NCBI GenBank assembly: GCA_018266435.1
Contig: JAFEAL010000015.1
Location: forward strand, 1 to 64,000
DNA length: 64,000 nucleotides
Reading direction: 5' to 3'
Source of the DNA: Bacteroidota bacterium
GTDB lineage: Bacteria > Bacteroidota > Bacteroidia > Cytophagales > Cyclobacteriaceae
Program-made: the position numbers and the translations under genes
Shown: piece after piece, positions 1 through 9,427 of the stretch
How positions within the stretch are numbered: position 1 is the first letter of the stretch
Layout: every line of letters starts with the position of its first letter
The notes under the pieces: generated by a model
What the model was told of the DNA's origin: nothing
What the model saw: the letters and a program-made list of their open reading frames with translations, nothing else
Database searches by the model: none

Positions 1-2
1 TA

Positions 3-3000
3 ACCGTTAACAGTCCCCCCGCCATTACCGTACAACCCCCCGCCAGCACAACATCTTGTGCGGGAACGAATGTACTGCTGTCTGTCACAGCAACCGGCAC
101 CGGGCTTACTTACCAATGGATAGATGTGGCCACCAGTTTACCACCGGTTGGAGCCTATTTTTCTGGGATCAACACCAATAGTTTATTGATTTCGGGAATC
201 GATGCCACATTGAACGGCAAGCAATATCAAGTGGTTGTAAGCGGCACATGTGCCCCTAGTGCATCATCAATAGTCTCAACGTTAACCGTTCAAAATCTTC
301 CTCAAATTACCGGCCAACCATCTAACTCCACGATTTGTGAAAACACAAATACTAATTTTTCAGTTAATGCTGGAGTGACCACATCACCTACCTACCAATG
401 GCAGGTAAGTACAGATGGCGGATTGACTTTCAATAATGTTTCGGGCGCAGTTTATAGCGGAGCTACGTCAGCTACCTTGACGTTGACTACTACACCTTTT
501 TCCTACTCAGGATATTTGTATCGAGTGGTTGTAGGTGGAGCATGCGCTCCGGCAGTTATCAGTTCTTCAGCATTGCTTTCAGTGCAGCAAAATGCAATTG
601 TAACTACAGGACCATCAAATGTTACGGCTTGCCAAAATGCAACTGCTTCGTTTTCTGTTTTAGCCAGTGGATACAATTTATCATACCAGTGGCAGGAGAA
701 CGGAGTGAACTTATCAAATACCGGAATTTATAGCGGAGTTAATACAAACACACTCACCCTTACGGGAATAACGCTGGCATTAAATGCTAACAAATATCAA
801 GTAGTAGTAAAAAATGCAAGTGGTTTTTGTACAGCAGCTGTTACCAGTTCATTTGCTACACTAACAGTCAATAAAATTCCTGATGCTGCAGCCAGTGATG
901 TAACTATTTGCAGCGGATCTTCCACAAATATTTCGATCACCAACTCTAACGGTACCCCGGGAACAACTTTCACCTGGATTGTGCAATCAAGTACTAATAT
1001 TACCGGAGCATCCGGAGGTGTTGGAAGTTTGATTAACCAAAGCCTTACTTCTACCGATGGAATTAATGTCGGCAGCGTAACCTACAGTATCACACCTCAG
1101 GCAGCCGGCTGTAATGGAATTCCATTTGCAGTAAATGCAACAGTTAATCCAATTCCACAGGTTTCAGCGCAAGCTGACGCAGCTTTTTGCCCGGGCACTT
1201 CGATTAATATTCCGTTGCCTGCAAACATCGCAGGATCAACCGTATCATGGACTAATTCTAATCCAGCTATCGGAATTCCTGCATCCGGTCTTGGAGATTT
1301 GGTGTTTACGGGAGGAACAAATATTTCAGGAGCAGATGTTGTGGGAACCATCACCTATCAGGCAACCAAAAATGGATGTACGGGACCAAGCAAGAATTTT
1401 AACCTCACCATACATCCGAGCCCGGTGGTCACCCCGGTGGGGAACATCACCGTTTGTAGCGGAGGAGCAGTGGTTGCGATTAACTTCAGCGCCAACACGG
1501 GAGGCGGAGAGACCTACAACTGGACGAACAGCAACCCCAGCACCGGGCTTGCGCCCAGCGGGTCGGGCAACATAGCCGCGTTCACAGCCGCAGTGAACAC
1601 TACCGGATCAGCGGTAACAGGCACCGTAAGTGTGACAGCTACCAAGAACGGATGCACAGGTCCGGTGAAGACCTTCACAATTACAGTGAACCCCGAGCCG
1701 GTGGTTGCAGCCGTAGCAAATCAGGCTTTTTGCCCTGGAACAGGAATCAACATCCCGCTGACGAGCAATGTGGCAGGTAGTGTGCAAACCTGGACGAACA
1801 GCAACCCCTCAATCGGAATAGCAGCGAGTGGTACAGGTGACATCATCTACACAGCACCAGCCAACAATACAGGTGCAGATGTTACCGGCACGATTACAGT
1901 GACGGGCACGGCCAATGGGTGCAGCAGTGCAGGGGCGAATCAAAAGACCTTTACGATCACCCTCCACCCAAACCCGGTGATAACCAATACTGCGCTACAA
2001 CTTCAAACTACTATCTGTAGCGGAACTACACTGAGTTTCTTACCCACTTCAAATACTGGGGTGACAACTACTTATGCCTGGACGACTACTACAACCGGGG
2101 TATTGACGGGTGTTTCAGCATCAGGATCAGGTACAATTACAGACACTCCGGTTAACTCAGGGAATACTGCAGGAACCATTACCTATACAATAACACCAAC
2201 GTTCAATTCTTGCGTTGGATTACCGGTAAACTATGTAGTAACCATTAATCCGGTTCCGACCGTGTCGGCTTCTAATCAAACGATCTGCAGCGGCCAGACC
2301 ACGAGCGTGGCAATCACCAACCCGAATACAGTTTCAGGAACGACCTTTGCATGGGCCGTATCAAGCAGCACGAATGTAACAGGAATGTCTGGGGGTAGTG
2401 GGGTTACAATCAGCCAATTGTTGACCAGTACAGACGGCATCAACCCCGGTACAGTGAACTACACAATCACGCCAACTGCGAACGGTTGTGCAGGCACACC
2501 CATCGTGGTTACTGTTACCGTGAATCCCGCTCCGGTGATTACCAACACCTCTTTGCAACTTCAGACCACCATTTGCAGCGGCACGGCACTGGGCTTTACG
2601 CCCACTTCCTCGATTGGTGGAACAACGTACACATGGACGAGCAGTGTTACCGGATCGGTCACAGGCAACACGGCTTCAGGGAGCGGGATGATTACTGACG
2701 CACTGACCAACTCATCAAACACAGTTGGTACGGTTACCTACCACATCACACCCAGTGTGAGCGGTTGTAGCGGCACATCCAGAGATTATGTAGTAACCGT
2801 TCAGCCGGCTCCTTCATTCACATTTACAAACTCGTCCGCACAAATCTGTTCAGGAAGTCAAACCAATATTTTACTGAATACACCAGTAGCTGGCGGACAG
2901 GTAAGACTTAAGTCGGTCAGCTACGGTGCGGTCTCGGGCACATTATCTGCCGGTGCGTTATACAACGATGGGCAGTTTATTACTGAGGTTTTAATCAACT

Positions 3001-6000
3001 CAACCAATGCACCGGTTACGGTTACCTATCAGTTTGAAGCAATCGTTGGTGCGTGCGGACCGAGTGCAAGCATGGCGACTACCGTAGTGGTCAATCCAAA
3101 CCCCACGATGGGGATTAACAATACTACAGCAGTTATTTGCAGTGGTACACAGCCATCCATTACACTGACGAGTCCCACCTCAGGGGCAAGTATATCGTTG
3201 CAGAATGTTTCTTATGGAGCAATTACAGGTGGGCTGTATGCTTCAGGCGGCACATTTACCACGGGGGCGGTGATCAGTGAAAGTGTGGGCGGATTAGTAA
3301 ATAATACCAACAACCCCATCACTATTACTTATACCTTTACGGTGAGCACACCATTAACCACTCCGTCATGCCCGCTGAGTGCAACCACTCAAAGCACTAC
3401 GGTGCAAGTCTTACCTGAACCAACAATTCCCATTGTTACAAATAATGCACCAACGATTTGCTCGGGTAGCCAGGCAAATATCACACTCAATACCGCTGTG
3501 GGGGGCGGACAAATAGTATTAAGCGCAGTAAACTATGGTGCAGTAAGCGGTACTCTTTCGTCTGGTCTTCTTTATTCGAGTGGACAAAAAGTAACGGAAG
3601 TATTGGTAAACCCTACCAATGCGCCTGTTACAGTAGTGTATCAATTTGCAGTAGTAGTAGGAGGCTGTGTGGCAGGCCCGCTTCAAACGGTAAATGTTGT
3701 TGTCAATCCTTCACCCGTCTTTTCAATTACCAATAATACATTAGAGGTATGTGAAGGATCTCCTGTGAATATTCAATTGAATAGCCCGACAACGGGTGCG
3801 GTAATCACTCTTTCATCTGTGAATTATAATGGAGTTACCGGAACAATGAGTCCTGGGACAACCTTTACTAACGGTCAGTTTATTACGGAAACATTGGCCA
3901 CTCCTTTTACTACACCCACCACGGTTACTTATACTTTTACTGTAGCAGCTTCGGGTTGTTCAAACCCTACCTCACAGCAGACAACGGTTTCTATTACTAA
4001 ACAAGCCACAGTTTCGTTGCCGGCAGACTACACCGTTTGTCAGCCGGCATCCATTGCCTTGACCGGAACAATTGGGGGCAGTGCGGTAACAGGTCTTTGG
4101 AGTGTGGTAAGTGGTGGAGGAACACTTTCTGCCTCCAATCTTTCGGGAAGTACAGTAACGGCTACTTATACTCCGGTAGCGGCCGATGTAACACATACTG
4201 TTACCTTAAAACTGACTACCAATGACCCGGATGGCGCAGGCCCTTGTTCACCGGCCATCGCCACTATCAATATTCACATCAATCAGTCGGCACAGGTTTT
4301 TGCACCGGCTAATCTGGCGATATGCCAAGATGTGCCGGGCATTGCCTTGGGTGGAAGTATAGGGGGTTCGACTGTAGCTACGGTGTGGTCGGGCGGGCTG
4401 GGTACATTCAGTAATGTGAACGACCCGAATGCTACCTATACATTTAAAAACCCAAATGAGATCAACACCACCGTGGTATTGACATTTACTGCACTTGATC
4501 CTGATGGTGCAGGCCCGTGTACTGCCGTGAGCACCCAAACGAATTTGAAGATTAACCCATTGCCGATAGTTACATTTAGCGGATTCCCTCCAGGGGCTCC
4601 TCCTCAGGTAGTGGCCAATACACTCCCTTTTCCGTTAACGGGCAATCAAATAGGAGGGTTGTTTACAATATCCCCCTCCACTCCGGGCGTGGGCATCACC
4701 ACTCAGAGCCCGGTTGATAAAGCTACATTTTATCCAAGTTTGGCAACGTTGGGATTAAATACTGTAACGTATAATTTCACGGATATTAATTCTTGCACTA
4801 ACTCTACTTCTCAAAATATAATTGTTAACCCGGTAACGACATGTGAGTTTACTATTTTCAACAAAGTAACATTTGGAAGTGGAGAAATACCGATATGCTC
4901 TAGTGAAGGAAATGTGCAGCTTGTTGGCACCCCACTGCCAAACGGCCAGCCCGCTACAGGCTTTTTTGCGGTGGGTCCGTACTCAACAGGCAGTGCGGGT
5001 TATGGGGGGGTTCAGACGTATGCTGACTCGGTGTTGATTGCTAATAGTTTGATTATTTCCGGCAGTAATGTGTACTTAAATACTACCAACTTGCCGGCTA
5101 AAGAATACTTTATTTACTATCAGTTCCAAAATACATTTGGGGCTATTACCACTAAGCTTCATCCTATTTTAGTCTTTCCTTATCCCAAACCTAAATTTAG
5201 TTCGAGCAATAATTGTGTTGTTAATGCGGTGACATTTTATGATTCTTCCAAAGTTCAAGCTAACACCTTACCGGTTCCTTATAACAGCTCAACTATTGTT
5301 AATTATATTTGGGACTTTAACGATGGCTCGCCTAAGGCTTACTTTACCAGTCCCTTCACCAGTACTTCGCATAAATACGGAGTTCCCAGTAACTATAACG
5401 TAACTTTGCAGGTTGTCACAGATGCCCCGAACGGGGGGTGCACAGCTATGTTCTCTTATCCGTTAACGGTTGGTAATCCGCCTTCACCTGCTTTTTCATG
5501 GTCGGCTATATGTACCAATGACTCCACTAAATTTGTTGACCATTCGTTTCCTGGAGTAGTAAGTACAATTACTAATTTGAAATGGGATTTTGGTGATGGA
5601 AAAACCATATCCGGCAGCCCGGGTGCAAAGGTCACCAACAGCGCATCAAACTTAACCAGCGGCACGTATTCCAAACCGAACCATAAATACAACTCCAATA
5701 GTATATATCCTGTAACGCTTACAGTAACCAATAACAACGGCTGTTTTGCAACAACACCTGTAAAAAAAGTATTTATTTTAGCCTACAAAACACTGAAGAT
5801 ATCGGCCGATTCTGCGTACGAAGAGAATTTTGAGAACATAGCAACCCATGGTGGAGGTTGGATACCTGAAGTTCCGGATGGTTATTTCGCTACCAATGCT
5901 ACCCTTCTTGATTCGATAAAAAGTGATACCAGTTGGGTGTGGAGTAAACCCAATGGATTGGTGATTCAACCGTCACCACAAACGGGTAACTATTCGTGGT

Positions 6001-7538
6001 GGACAGGAAAGAACAACAATTCTTATTTCTACTATGAGAACTCAGCGATTAACGGACCTTGCTTCAATCTTTCAAAACTCAACAGGCCCAAGGTGTCATT
6101 TGATTACTGGGTAAATACCGAAGTTAATGCAGATGGAGCTGTGTTGCAATACTCTGTTAATGGCGGAACCAGTTGGGAGTTGGTTGGGCCGTTGGCAGGG
6201 CTTCCTACGTCTCAACGCAACCAAGGAATTAATTGGTATCCACCGGGTGCAATAGTTACAGCCAACCCGGGTGAGCAGCCAAGCTTTGGTCCTTATGGAT
6301 GGACCGGTAACACGCAGGCAAGTTGGTATCGTGCCAGTTACAATCTTGACATGATACCGTGGGTAAATCCATTGCCCCCTTACGATTCCTTGCGTAAGCA
6401 GGTACGTTTACGGATAGCCTTTGCCAGCAAGGGGATACCCTCTGGCGGCACGAAATACGATGGGTTTGCCTTTGACAACGTGTACGTGGGCAACAAAACA
6501 AAAAATGTGTTGTTTGAAAATTTTACTAACGCAAACCAAACGAGCAGCCTAATAGCCGAGTCTAATTTTAATACACTTTATCAGGCACAACTGTCAGCCA
6601 GAAACGAAGACACCGATTTCACTTACCTGCAGTATCATGTACGCTTTCCGGCACCCGATGTGTTTAGCCAAACCAATGCCGATGATGCCTCAGCACGTGC
6701 TCTGTTTTATAACGTACAGCAACCTCCGTACTCTGTCATGAGTGGTATTCAAACGGGAATTTTTGCCAATGGAGATTACTCAACGTTTTTGAACGGTGTT
6801 GAAATTGATCGCATGGCACTGAAAAAACCGCAGCTCATCATCACCAAAGTAGATACACTGCCCACCGGCTCGAGCAATAAAATCAATGCGCGCATCCACG
6901 TTAAAGCCGATACCACCGTTACCTATCCAATCTATGCAAACATTGCGTTGATGGAAGAACGAGATAGCCTCACTGTTCCGGGAAAAACCTATACGCACAT
7001 TATGCGTAAGTTATTGTTCTCAGGCAGTGGCAATACACCACCGTTGGGAACACTGAACCCCGGAGACTCATTGATTTTATCCAACCCGGCCAATGGCGGG
7101 GTAACCACGCTGAACTGCACGATCAAAGATGCTACTAAACTGCGTTTGGTAGCCTGGGTGCAAAACATCGACCCGCTGAAGCGGGGTGCTCAAGAAATTG
7201 TGCAGAGTTTTGTTTCACCTATTAAACTGAATACTAAAACCGGACAGGTAATTACCGGTGTGGAGCAAACAACCGGTTCACTGGACGACTTGGTATTATA
7301 CCCTAACCCGGCCGAGTCTAAATTTAATTTAGCATTGCCCGGTGATTTCCCCGAAGGATGCATCTGGAAAATTGCCGACCAGCGCGGCATCTACGTGATG
7401 TCAGGTAATTTCAGCGATGCCTTCAATGGCAAGAAAACAATTTCAATTAGTCTTCAGAGCGGAGTTTACATTGTGGCTGTTGGCGCGCCAGGCCAAACTC
7501 CGGTTTACCGAAGGCTGGTGGTACTCAATCCGGAGTAA
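3..7538 (+). CDS. Giant secreted repeat protein with T9SS type A sorting domain (5' end outside window)
   Basis: The frame is open from base 3. The first ATG/GTG-type codon is a GTG at 126, but the 41 codons before it read as an ordinary Ig-like domain (ending TYQW), so the gene starts upstream of the window and 126 is not a true start. Visible order: Ig-like domains with YQW motifs (to about 860); seven PKD-like/Ig-like units with a CSG motif near the start and a GC or C near the end (about 860-2810); four units carrying a VxYGxVxGxL-type motif (2812-3995); two Ig-like units ending DPDGAGPC (about 4000-4560); two PKD domains with WDF motifs (about 5200-5790); a MAM/jelly-roll-like domain (about 5800-6500); an Omp28/thioredoxin-like region without CxxC (about 6510-6840). 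The last 80 residues (YPNP near 7300) are a type A sorting domain, which in known systems is cleaved as the protein crosses the outer membrane through T9SS. Probably a cell-surface or secreted adhesin; ligand unknown. Confidence 0.85.
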   Translation, partial: TVNSPPAITVQPPASTTSCAGTNVLLSVTATGTGLTYQWIDVATSLPPVGAYFSGINTNSLLISGIDATLNGKQYQVVVSGTCAPSASSIVSTLTVQNLPQITGQPSNSTICENTNTNFSVNAGVTTSPTYQWQVSTDGGLTFNNVSGAVYSGATSATLTLTTTPFSYSGYLYRVVVGGACAPAVISSSALLSVQQNAIVTTGPSNVTACQNATASFSVLASGYNLSYQWQENGVNLSNTGIYSGVNTNTLTLTGITLALNANKYQVVVKNASGFCTAAVTSSFATLTVNKIPDAAASDVTICSGSSTNISITNSNGTPGTTFTWIVQSSTNITGASGGVGSLINQSLTSTDGINVGSVTYSITPQAAGCNGIPFAVNATVNPIPQVSAQADAAFCPGTSINIPLPANIAGSTVSWTNSNPAIGIPASGLGDLVFTGGTNISGADVVGTITYQATKNGCTGPSKNFNLTIHPSPVVTPVGNITVCSGGAVVAINFSANTGGGETYNWTNSNPSTGLAPSGSGNIAAFTAAVNTTGSAVTGTVSVTATKNGCTGPVKTFTITVNPEPVVAAVANQAFCPGTGINIPLTSNVAGSVQTWTNSNPSIGIAASGTGDIIYTAPANNTGADVTGTITVTGTANGCSSAGANQKTFTITLHPNPVITNTALQLQTTICSGTTLSFLPTSNTGVTTTYAWTTTTTGVLTGVSASGSGTITDTPVNSGNTAGTITYTITPTFNSCVGLPVNYVVTINPVPTVSASNQTICSGQTTSVAITNPNTVSGTTFAWAVSSSTNVTGMSGGSGVTISQLLTSTDGINPGTVNYTITPTANGCAGTPIVVTVTVNPAPVITNTSLQLQTTICSGTALGFTPTSSIGGTTYTWTSSVTGSVTGNTASGSGMITDALTNSSNTVGTVTYHITPSVSGCSGTSRDYVVTVQPAPSFTFTNSSAQICSGSQTNILLNTPVAGGQVRLKSVSYGAVSGTLSAGALYNDGQFITEVLINSTNAPVTVTYQFEAIVGACGPSASMATTVVVNPNPTMGINNTTAVICSGTQPSITLTSPTSGASISLQNVSYGAITGGLYASGGTFTTGAVISESVGGLVNNTNNPITITYTFTVSTPLTTPSCPLSATTQSTTVQVLPEPTIPIVTNNAPTICSGSQANITLNTAVGGGQIVLSAVNYGAVSGTLSSGLLYSSGQKVTEVLVNPTNAPVTVVYQFAVVVGGCVAGPLQTVNVVVNPSPVFSITNNTLEVCEGSPVNIQLNSPTTGAVITLSSVNYNGVTGTMSPGTTFTNGQFITETLATPFTTPTTVTYTFTVAASGCSNPTSQQTTVSITKQATVSLPADYTVCQPASIALTGTIGGSAVTGLWSVVSGGGTLSASNLSGSTVTATYTPVAADVTHTVTLKLTTNDPDGAGPCSPAIATINIHINQSAQVFAPANLAICQDVPGIALGGSIGGSTVATVWSGGLGTFSNVNDPNATYTFKNPNEINTTVVLTFTALDPDGAGPCTAVSTQTNLKINPLPIVTFSGFPPGAPPQVVANTLPFPLTGNQIGGLFTISPSTPGVGITTQSPVDKATFYPSLATLGLNTVTYNFTDINSCTNSTSQNIIVNPVTTCEFTIFNKVTFGSGEIPICSSEGNVQLVGTPLPNGQPATGFFAVGPYSTGSAGYGGVQTYADSVLIANSLIISGSNVYLNTTNLPAKEYFIYYQFQNTFGAITTKLHPILVFPYPKPKFSSSNNCVVNAVTFYDSSKVQANTLPVPYNSSTIVNYIWDFNDGSPKAYFTSPFTSTSHKYGVPSNYNVTLQVVTDAPNGGCTAMFSYPLTVGNPPSPAFSWSAICTNDSTKFVDHSFPGVVSTITNLKWDFGDGKTISGSPGAKVTNSASNLTSGTYSKPNHKYNSNSIYPVTLTVTNNNGCFATTPVKKVFILAYKTLKISADSAYEENFENIATHGGGWIPEVPDGYFATNATLLDSIKSDTSWVWSKPNGLVIQPSPQTGNYSWWTGKNNNSYFYYENSAINGPCFNLSKLNRPKVSFDYWVNTEVNADGAVLQYSVNGGTSWELVGPLAGLPTSQRNQGINWYPPGAIVTANPGEQPSFGPYGWTGNTQASWYRASYNLDMIPWVNPLPPYDSLRKQVRLRIAFASKGIPSGGTKYDGFAFDNVYVGNKTKNVLFENFTNANQTSSLIAESNFNTLYQAQLSARNEDTDFTYLQYHVRFPAPDVFSQTNADDASARALFYNVQQPPYSVMSGIQTGIFANGDYSTFLNGVEIDRMALKKPQLIITKVDTLPTGSSNKINARIHVKADTTVTYPIYANIALMEERDSLTVPGKTYTHIMRKLLFSGSGNTPPLGTLNPGDSLILSNPANGGVTTLNCTIKDATKLRLVAWVQNIDPLKRGAQEIVQSFVSPIKLNTKTGQVITGVEQTTGSLDDLVLYPNPAESKFNLALPGDFPEGCIWKIADQRGIYVMSGNFSDAFNGKKTISISLQSGVYIVAVGAPGQTPVYRRLVVLNPE
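860..2811 (+). repeat. Seven Ig/PKD-like protein repeats within the first giant gene
   Basis: Seven units of roughly 90-100 residues, each bounded by an NPxP linker and opening with a (I/V)CSG-type motif. Units 2-4 share a WTNSNP motif. Units 5 and 7 share the same opening (ITNT, then LQLQTTICSGT). Units 1 and 6 share a TSTDGIN motif. The pattern suggests block duplication. Base composition alternates between units: about 1410-1990 and 2250-2800 are GC-richer than 860-1400 and 1985-2250. Boundaries are approximate, read from the protein. Confidence 0.7.
2812..3995 (+). repeat. Four tandem Ig-like protein repeats of a second type
   Basis: Four consecutive units of about 98 residues share an opening ICSGSQ/VCEGS-like segment, then a short strand with V(S/N)YGAVSGTL or a variant, then a T(T/Y)TFTV-like strand. 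They differ in motif from the seven units before them, so the protein is a mosaic of at least two repeat families. Boundaries are approximate. Confidence 0.65.
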
Positions 7539-9420
7539 CGGTCTCACTCAGTTCAAGAATAGCATTTGAAAGATCGGTACAGAGTTCATCTACCAGTGAA
7601 CGGAGTAGTTGCGTGTCTTTGTTTTGTTTTGCTAACTCTTCTACCTGAATAGCCTTTTCGCGCGAAGCCTTCATTCCGATCATGGTTACAGAAGGTTTTA
7701 TTTTATGAACGGCTCGTGACAGCGATACCCAGTCTCCTTGATCTCTGTGCAGTTTTATTTCTTTGATTGTTTCGGGAATGTTTTTGAGAAACGATTGAAT
7801 GATCTCACGAATAAATTTCTCATCGTTGTTTGAAATACTTTTTAAGTGGCTGAGGTCAATATTTTTCAACTGCCTGCCTTTTGTTTTTTTGTTGATTTTT
7901 AAGCGTGTAAGTTTTTTGTAAAGGTCTTCGGGCGTAAATGGCTTGGCCACCCAGTCGTTCATGCCCGCAGCCAAACATTCTTCAATGTCTTTGTGAGTAG
8001 CGTTGGCAGTAAGGGCAATGATGGGGATTAGGCTTTTGGATGATGAACTGCCACGGATCACTTTAGTTGCTTCCAGGCCATCCATCACAGGCATTTGTAT
8101 GTCCATGAGCACAATGTCGTAATCTCCGTTTTTAATTTTTTCTACGGCTACCAATCCGTTTTCGGCTGAGTCGATCTGGCAATCCCAGATTTTTAAAATA
8201 CTGCCGGCATATAACCGGTTGATGTCGTTGTCTTCCACCAACAAAACAGAAAGGTGAGACAATGATTTTTTTTGATAAGCAGTGGATTTGTTTACCTGCC
8301 CGGGTAACTCGCTCGGGCTGGCAACTTGATAAGGAATAGTAACCGCAAACACAGAGCCAGAGCCTTCCTTGCTTTTTACGGAGATATTTCCTTTTTGTAA
8401 GTCCACTAATTGTTTTACAATGGTAAGGCCAAGCCCGGTGCCTCCATACTTGCGGGTAACGCTGGCGTCTACCTGGCTAAAACTCTCAAAAATGGTATTC
8501 AGTTTTGTTTTGGGTATGCCAATGCCTGTGTCCTTCACTTCAAAAACCAAATAATAATTTTTACTTGTTTTTTTGGATACATGGCACGACAGGGAAATGG
8601 AGCCTTGCTGGGTAAATTTGATGGCATTACCAATGAGGTTAAGCAATACTTGATTGAGGCGCACGGGGTCACCTAAAAAAATCCGGTTGGCATCAGGATG
8701 CAGCTGGTAGTGCAATGAAATTTTTTTCTCAGATGCCTGAAACGAGAAGCTGTCTATGATCGATTGCATCAGGTCGTTTAAGTTGAACCCGATGTGTTCA
8801 AATTTTAGTTTTCCTGATTCGATCGAGGCGAGGTCGAGAATATCGTTAATGATTACCTTCAGGTTATCGGCTGCATGTTGAATTGCGTGCAGGTACGTAG
8901 CCTGTTCATTGGCGTTGGGGTTTTGACTGAGCAGCGAAGCCATGCCCGCGATGCCGTTGATGGGTGTACGTATTTCATGACTAATGTTGGCCAAAAAAAG
9001 TTCTTTGGCCTTTTGCGCACGCAGCAACTCTTCAGCATCTTTTTTACGCTGCTCAATGTCGCGACAGTCTAAAATCAATCCTTTTATTTTTTCTTTTTGT
9101 AGCAAGTTGATGGAGTTAAACTCCAGGTACCGGTAGGTGCCGTCTTTGCATCGGAATTGAAACTCCACCGACTCGTTAAACTTTTTTTTGGTACTGGCAG
9201 TGTAGGCTTTTTTAAATTGCAAGAGGGTGGAGGGGTGGATGAAATCAAAAAAGTTCTTGCCGGTCAATGTATTTTGAGAATACCCTAAGGTCTCTTTTAC
9301 AGACTGGTTGTGGTAAAGGATGCCCCCGTGGTAGTCCACAATAAAAATAATATCAGAGCCGTCTTCTACCACGGCTTTGAAAAAGCCGCCTCTCTTTACA
9401 TAGTTTTTCAATGCTTTCAC
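7525..9420 (-). CDS. PAS hybrid sensor histidine kinase with REC and HPt domains
   Basis: A 631-residue cytoplasmic phosphorelay kinase. Order: PAS domain (about 15-125); HisKA with H-box histidine His148 (NISHEIRTP); HATPase_c with N-box Asn265 (NLIGNAIKFT), DTGIGI and GTGLGL; receiver domain (about 390-505) with phospho-acceptor Asp440 (LMDIQMPVMDG); C-terminal HPt domain with likely His572 (VHKIKP). No transmembrane segment is seen, so it probably senses a cytoplasmic signal through PAS. The start is GTG at 9420; no in-frame ATG lies closer. The gene begins 7 nt after the stop of the sigma-54 response regulator, so the two are probably co-transcribed and translationally coupled. Its 3' end overlaps the convergent giant gene by 14 bp. 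The family is certain; the signal is unknown. Confidence 0.92.
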   Translation of the reverse strand: MKALKNYVKRGGFFKAVVEDGSDIIFIVDYHGGILYHNQSVKETLGYSQNTLTGKNFFDFIHPSTLLQFKKAYTASTKKKFNESVEFQFRCKDGTYRYLEFNSINLLQKEKIKGLILDCRDIEQRKKDAEELLRAQKAKELFLANISHEIRTPINGIAGMASLLSQNPNANEQATYLHAIQHAADNLKVIINDILDLASIESGKLKFEHIGFNLNDLMQSIIDSFSFQASEKKISLHYQLHPDANRIFLGDPVRLNQVLLNLIGNAIKFTQQGSISLSCHVSKKTSKNYYLVFEVKDTGIGIPKTKLNTIFESFSQVDASVTRKYGGTGLGLTIVKQLVDLQKGNISVKSKEGSGSVFAVTIPYQVASPSELPGQVNKSTAYQKKSLSHLSVLLVEDNDINRLYAGSILKIWDCQIDSAENGLVAVEKIKNGDYDIVLMDIQMPVMDGLEATKVIRGSSSSKSLIPIIALTANATHKDIEECLAAGMNDWVAKPFTPEDLYKKLTRLKINKKTKGRQLKNIDLSHLKSISNNDEKFIREIIQSFLKNIPETIKEIKLHRDQGDWVSLSRAVHKIKPSVTMIGMKASREKAIQVEELAKQNKDTQLLRSLVDELCTDLSNAILELSETVTPD

Positions 9421-9427
9421 CGGGTTG

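Noticed and set aside
126-7538. GTG at 126 as the start of the first giant gene
   Set aside because: The frame is open back to base 3 and the upstream codons read as the beginning of an Ig-like domain, so 126 is an internal Val.
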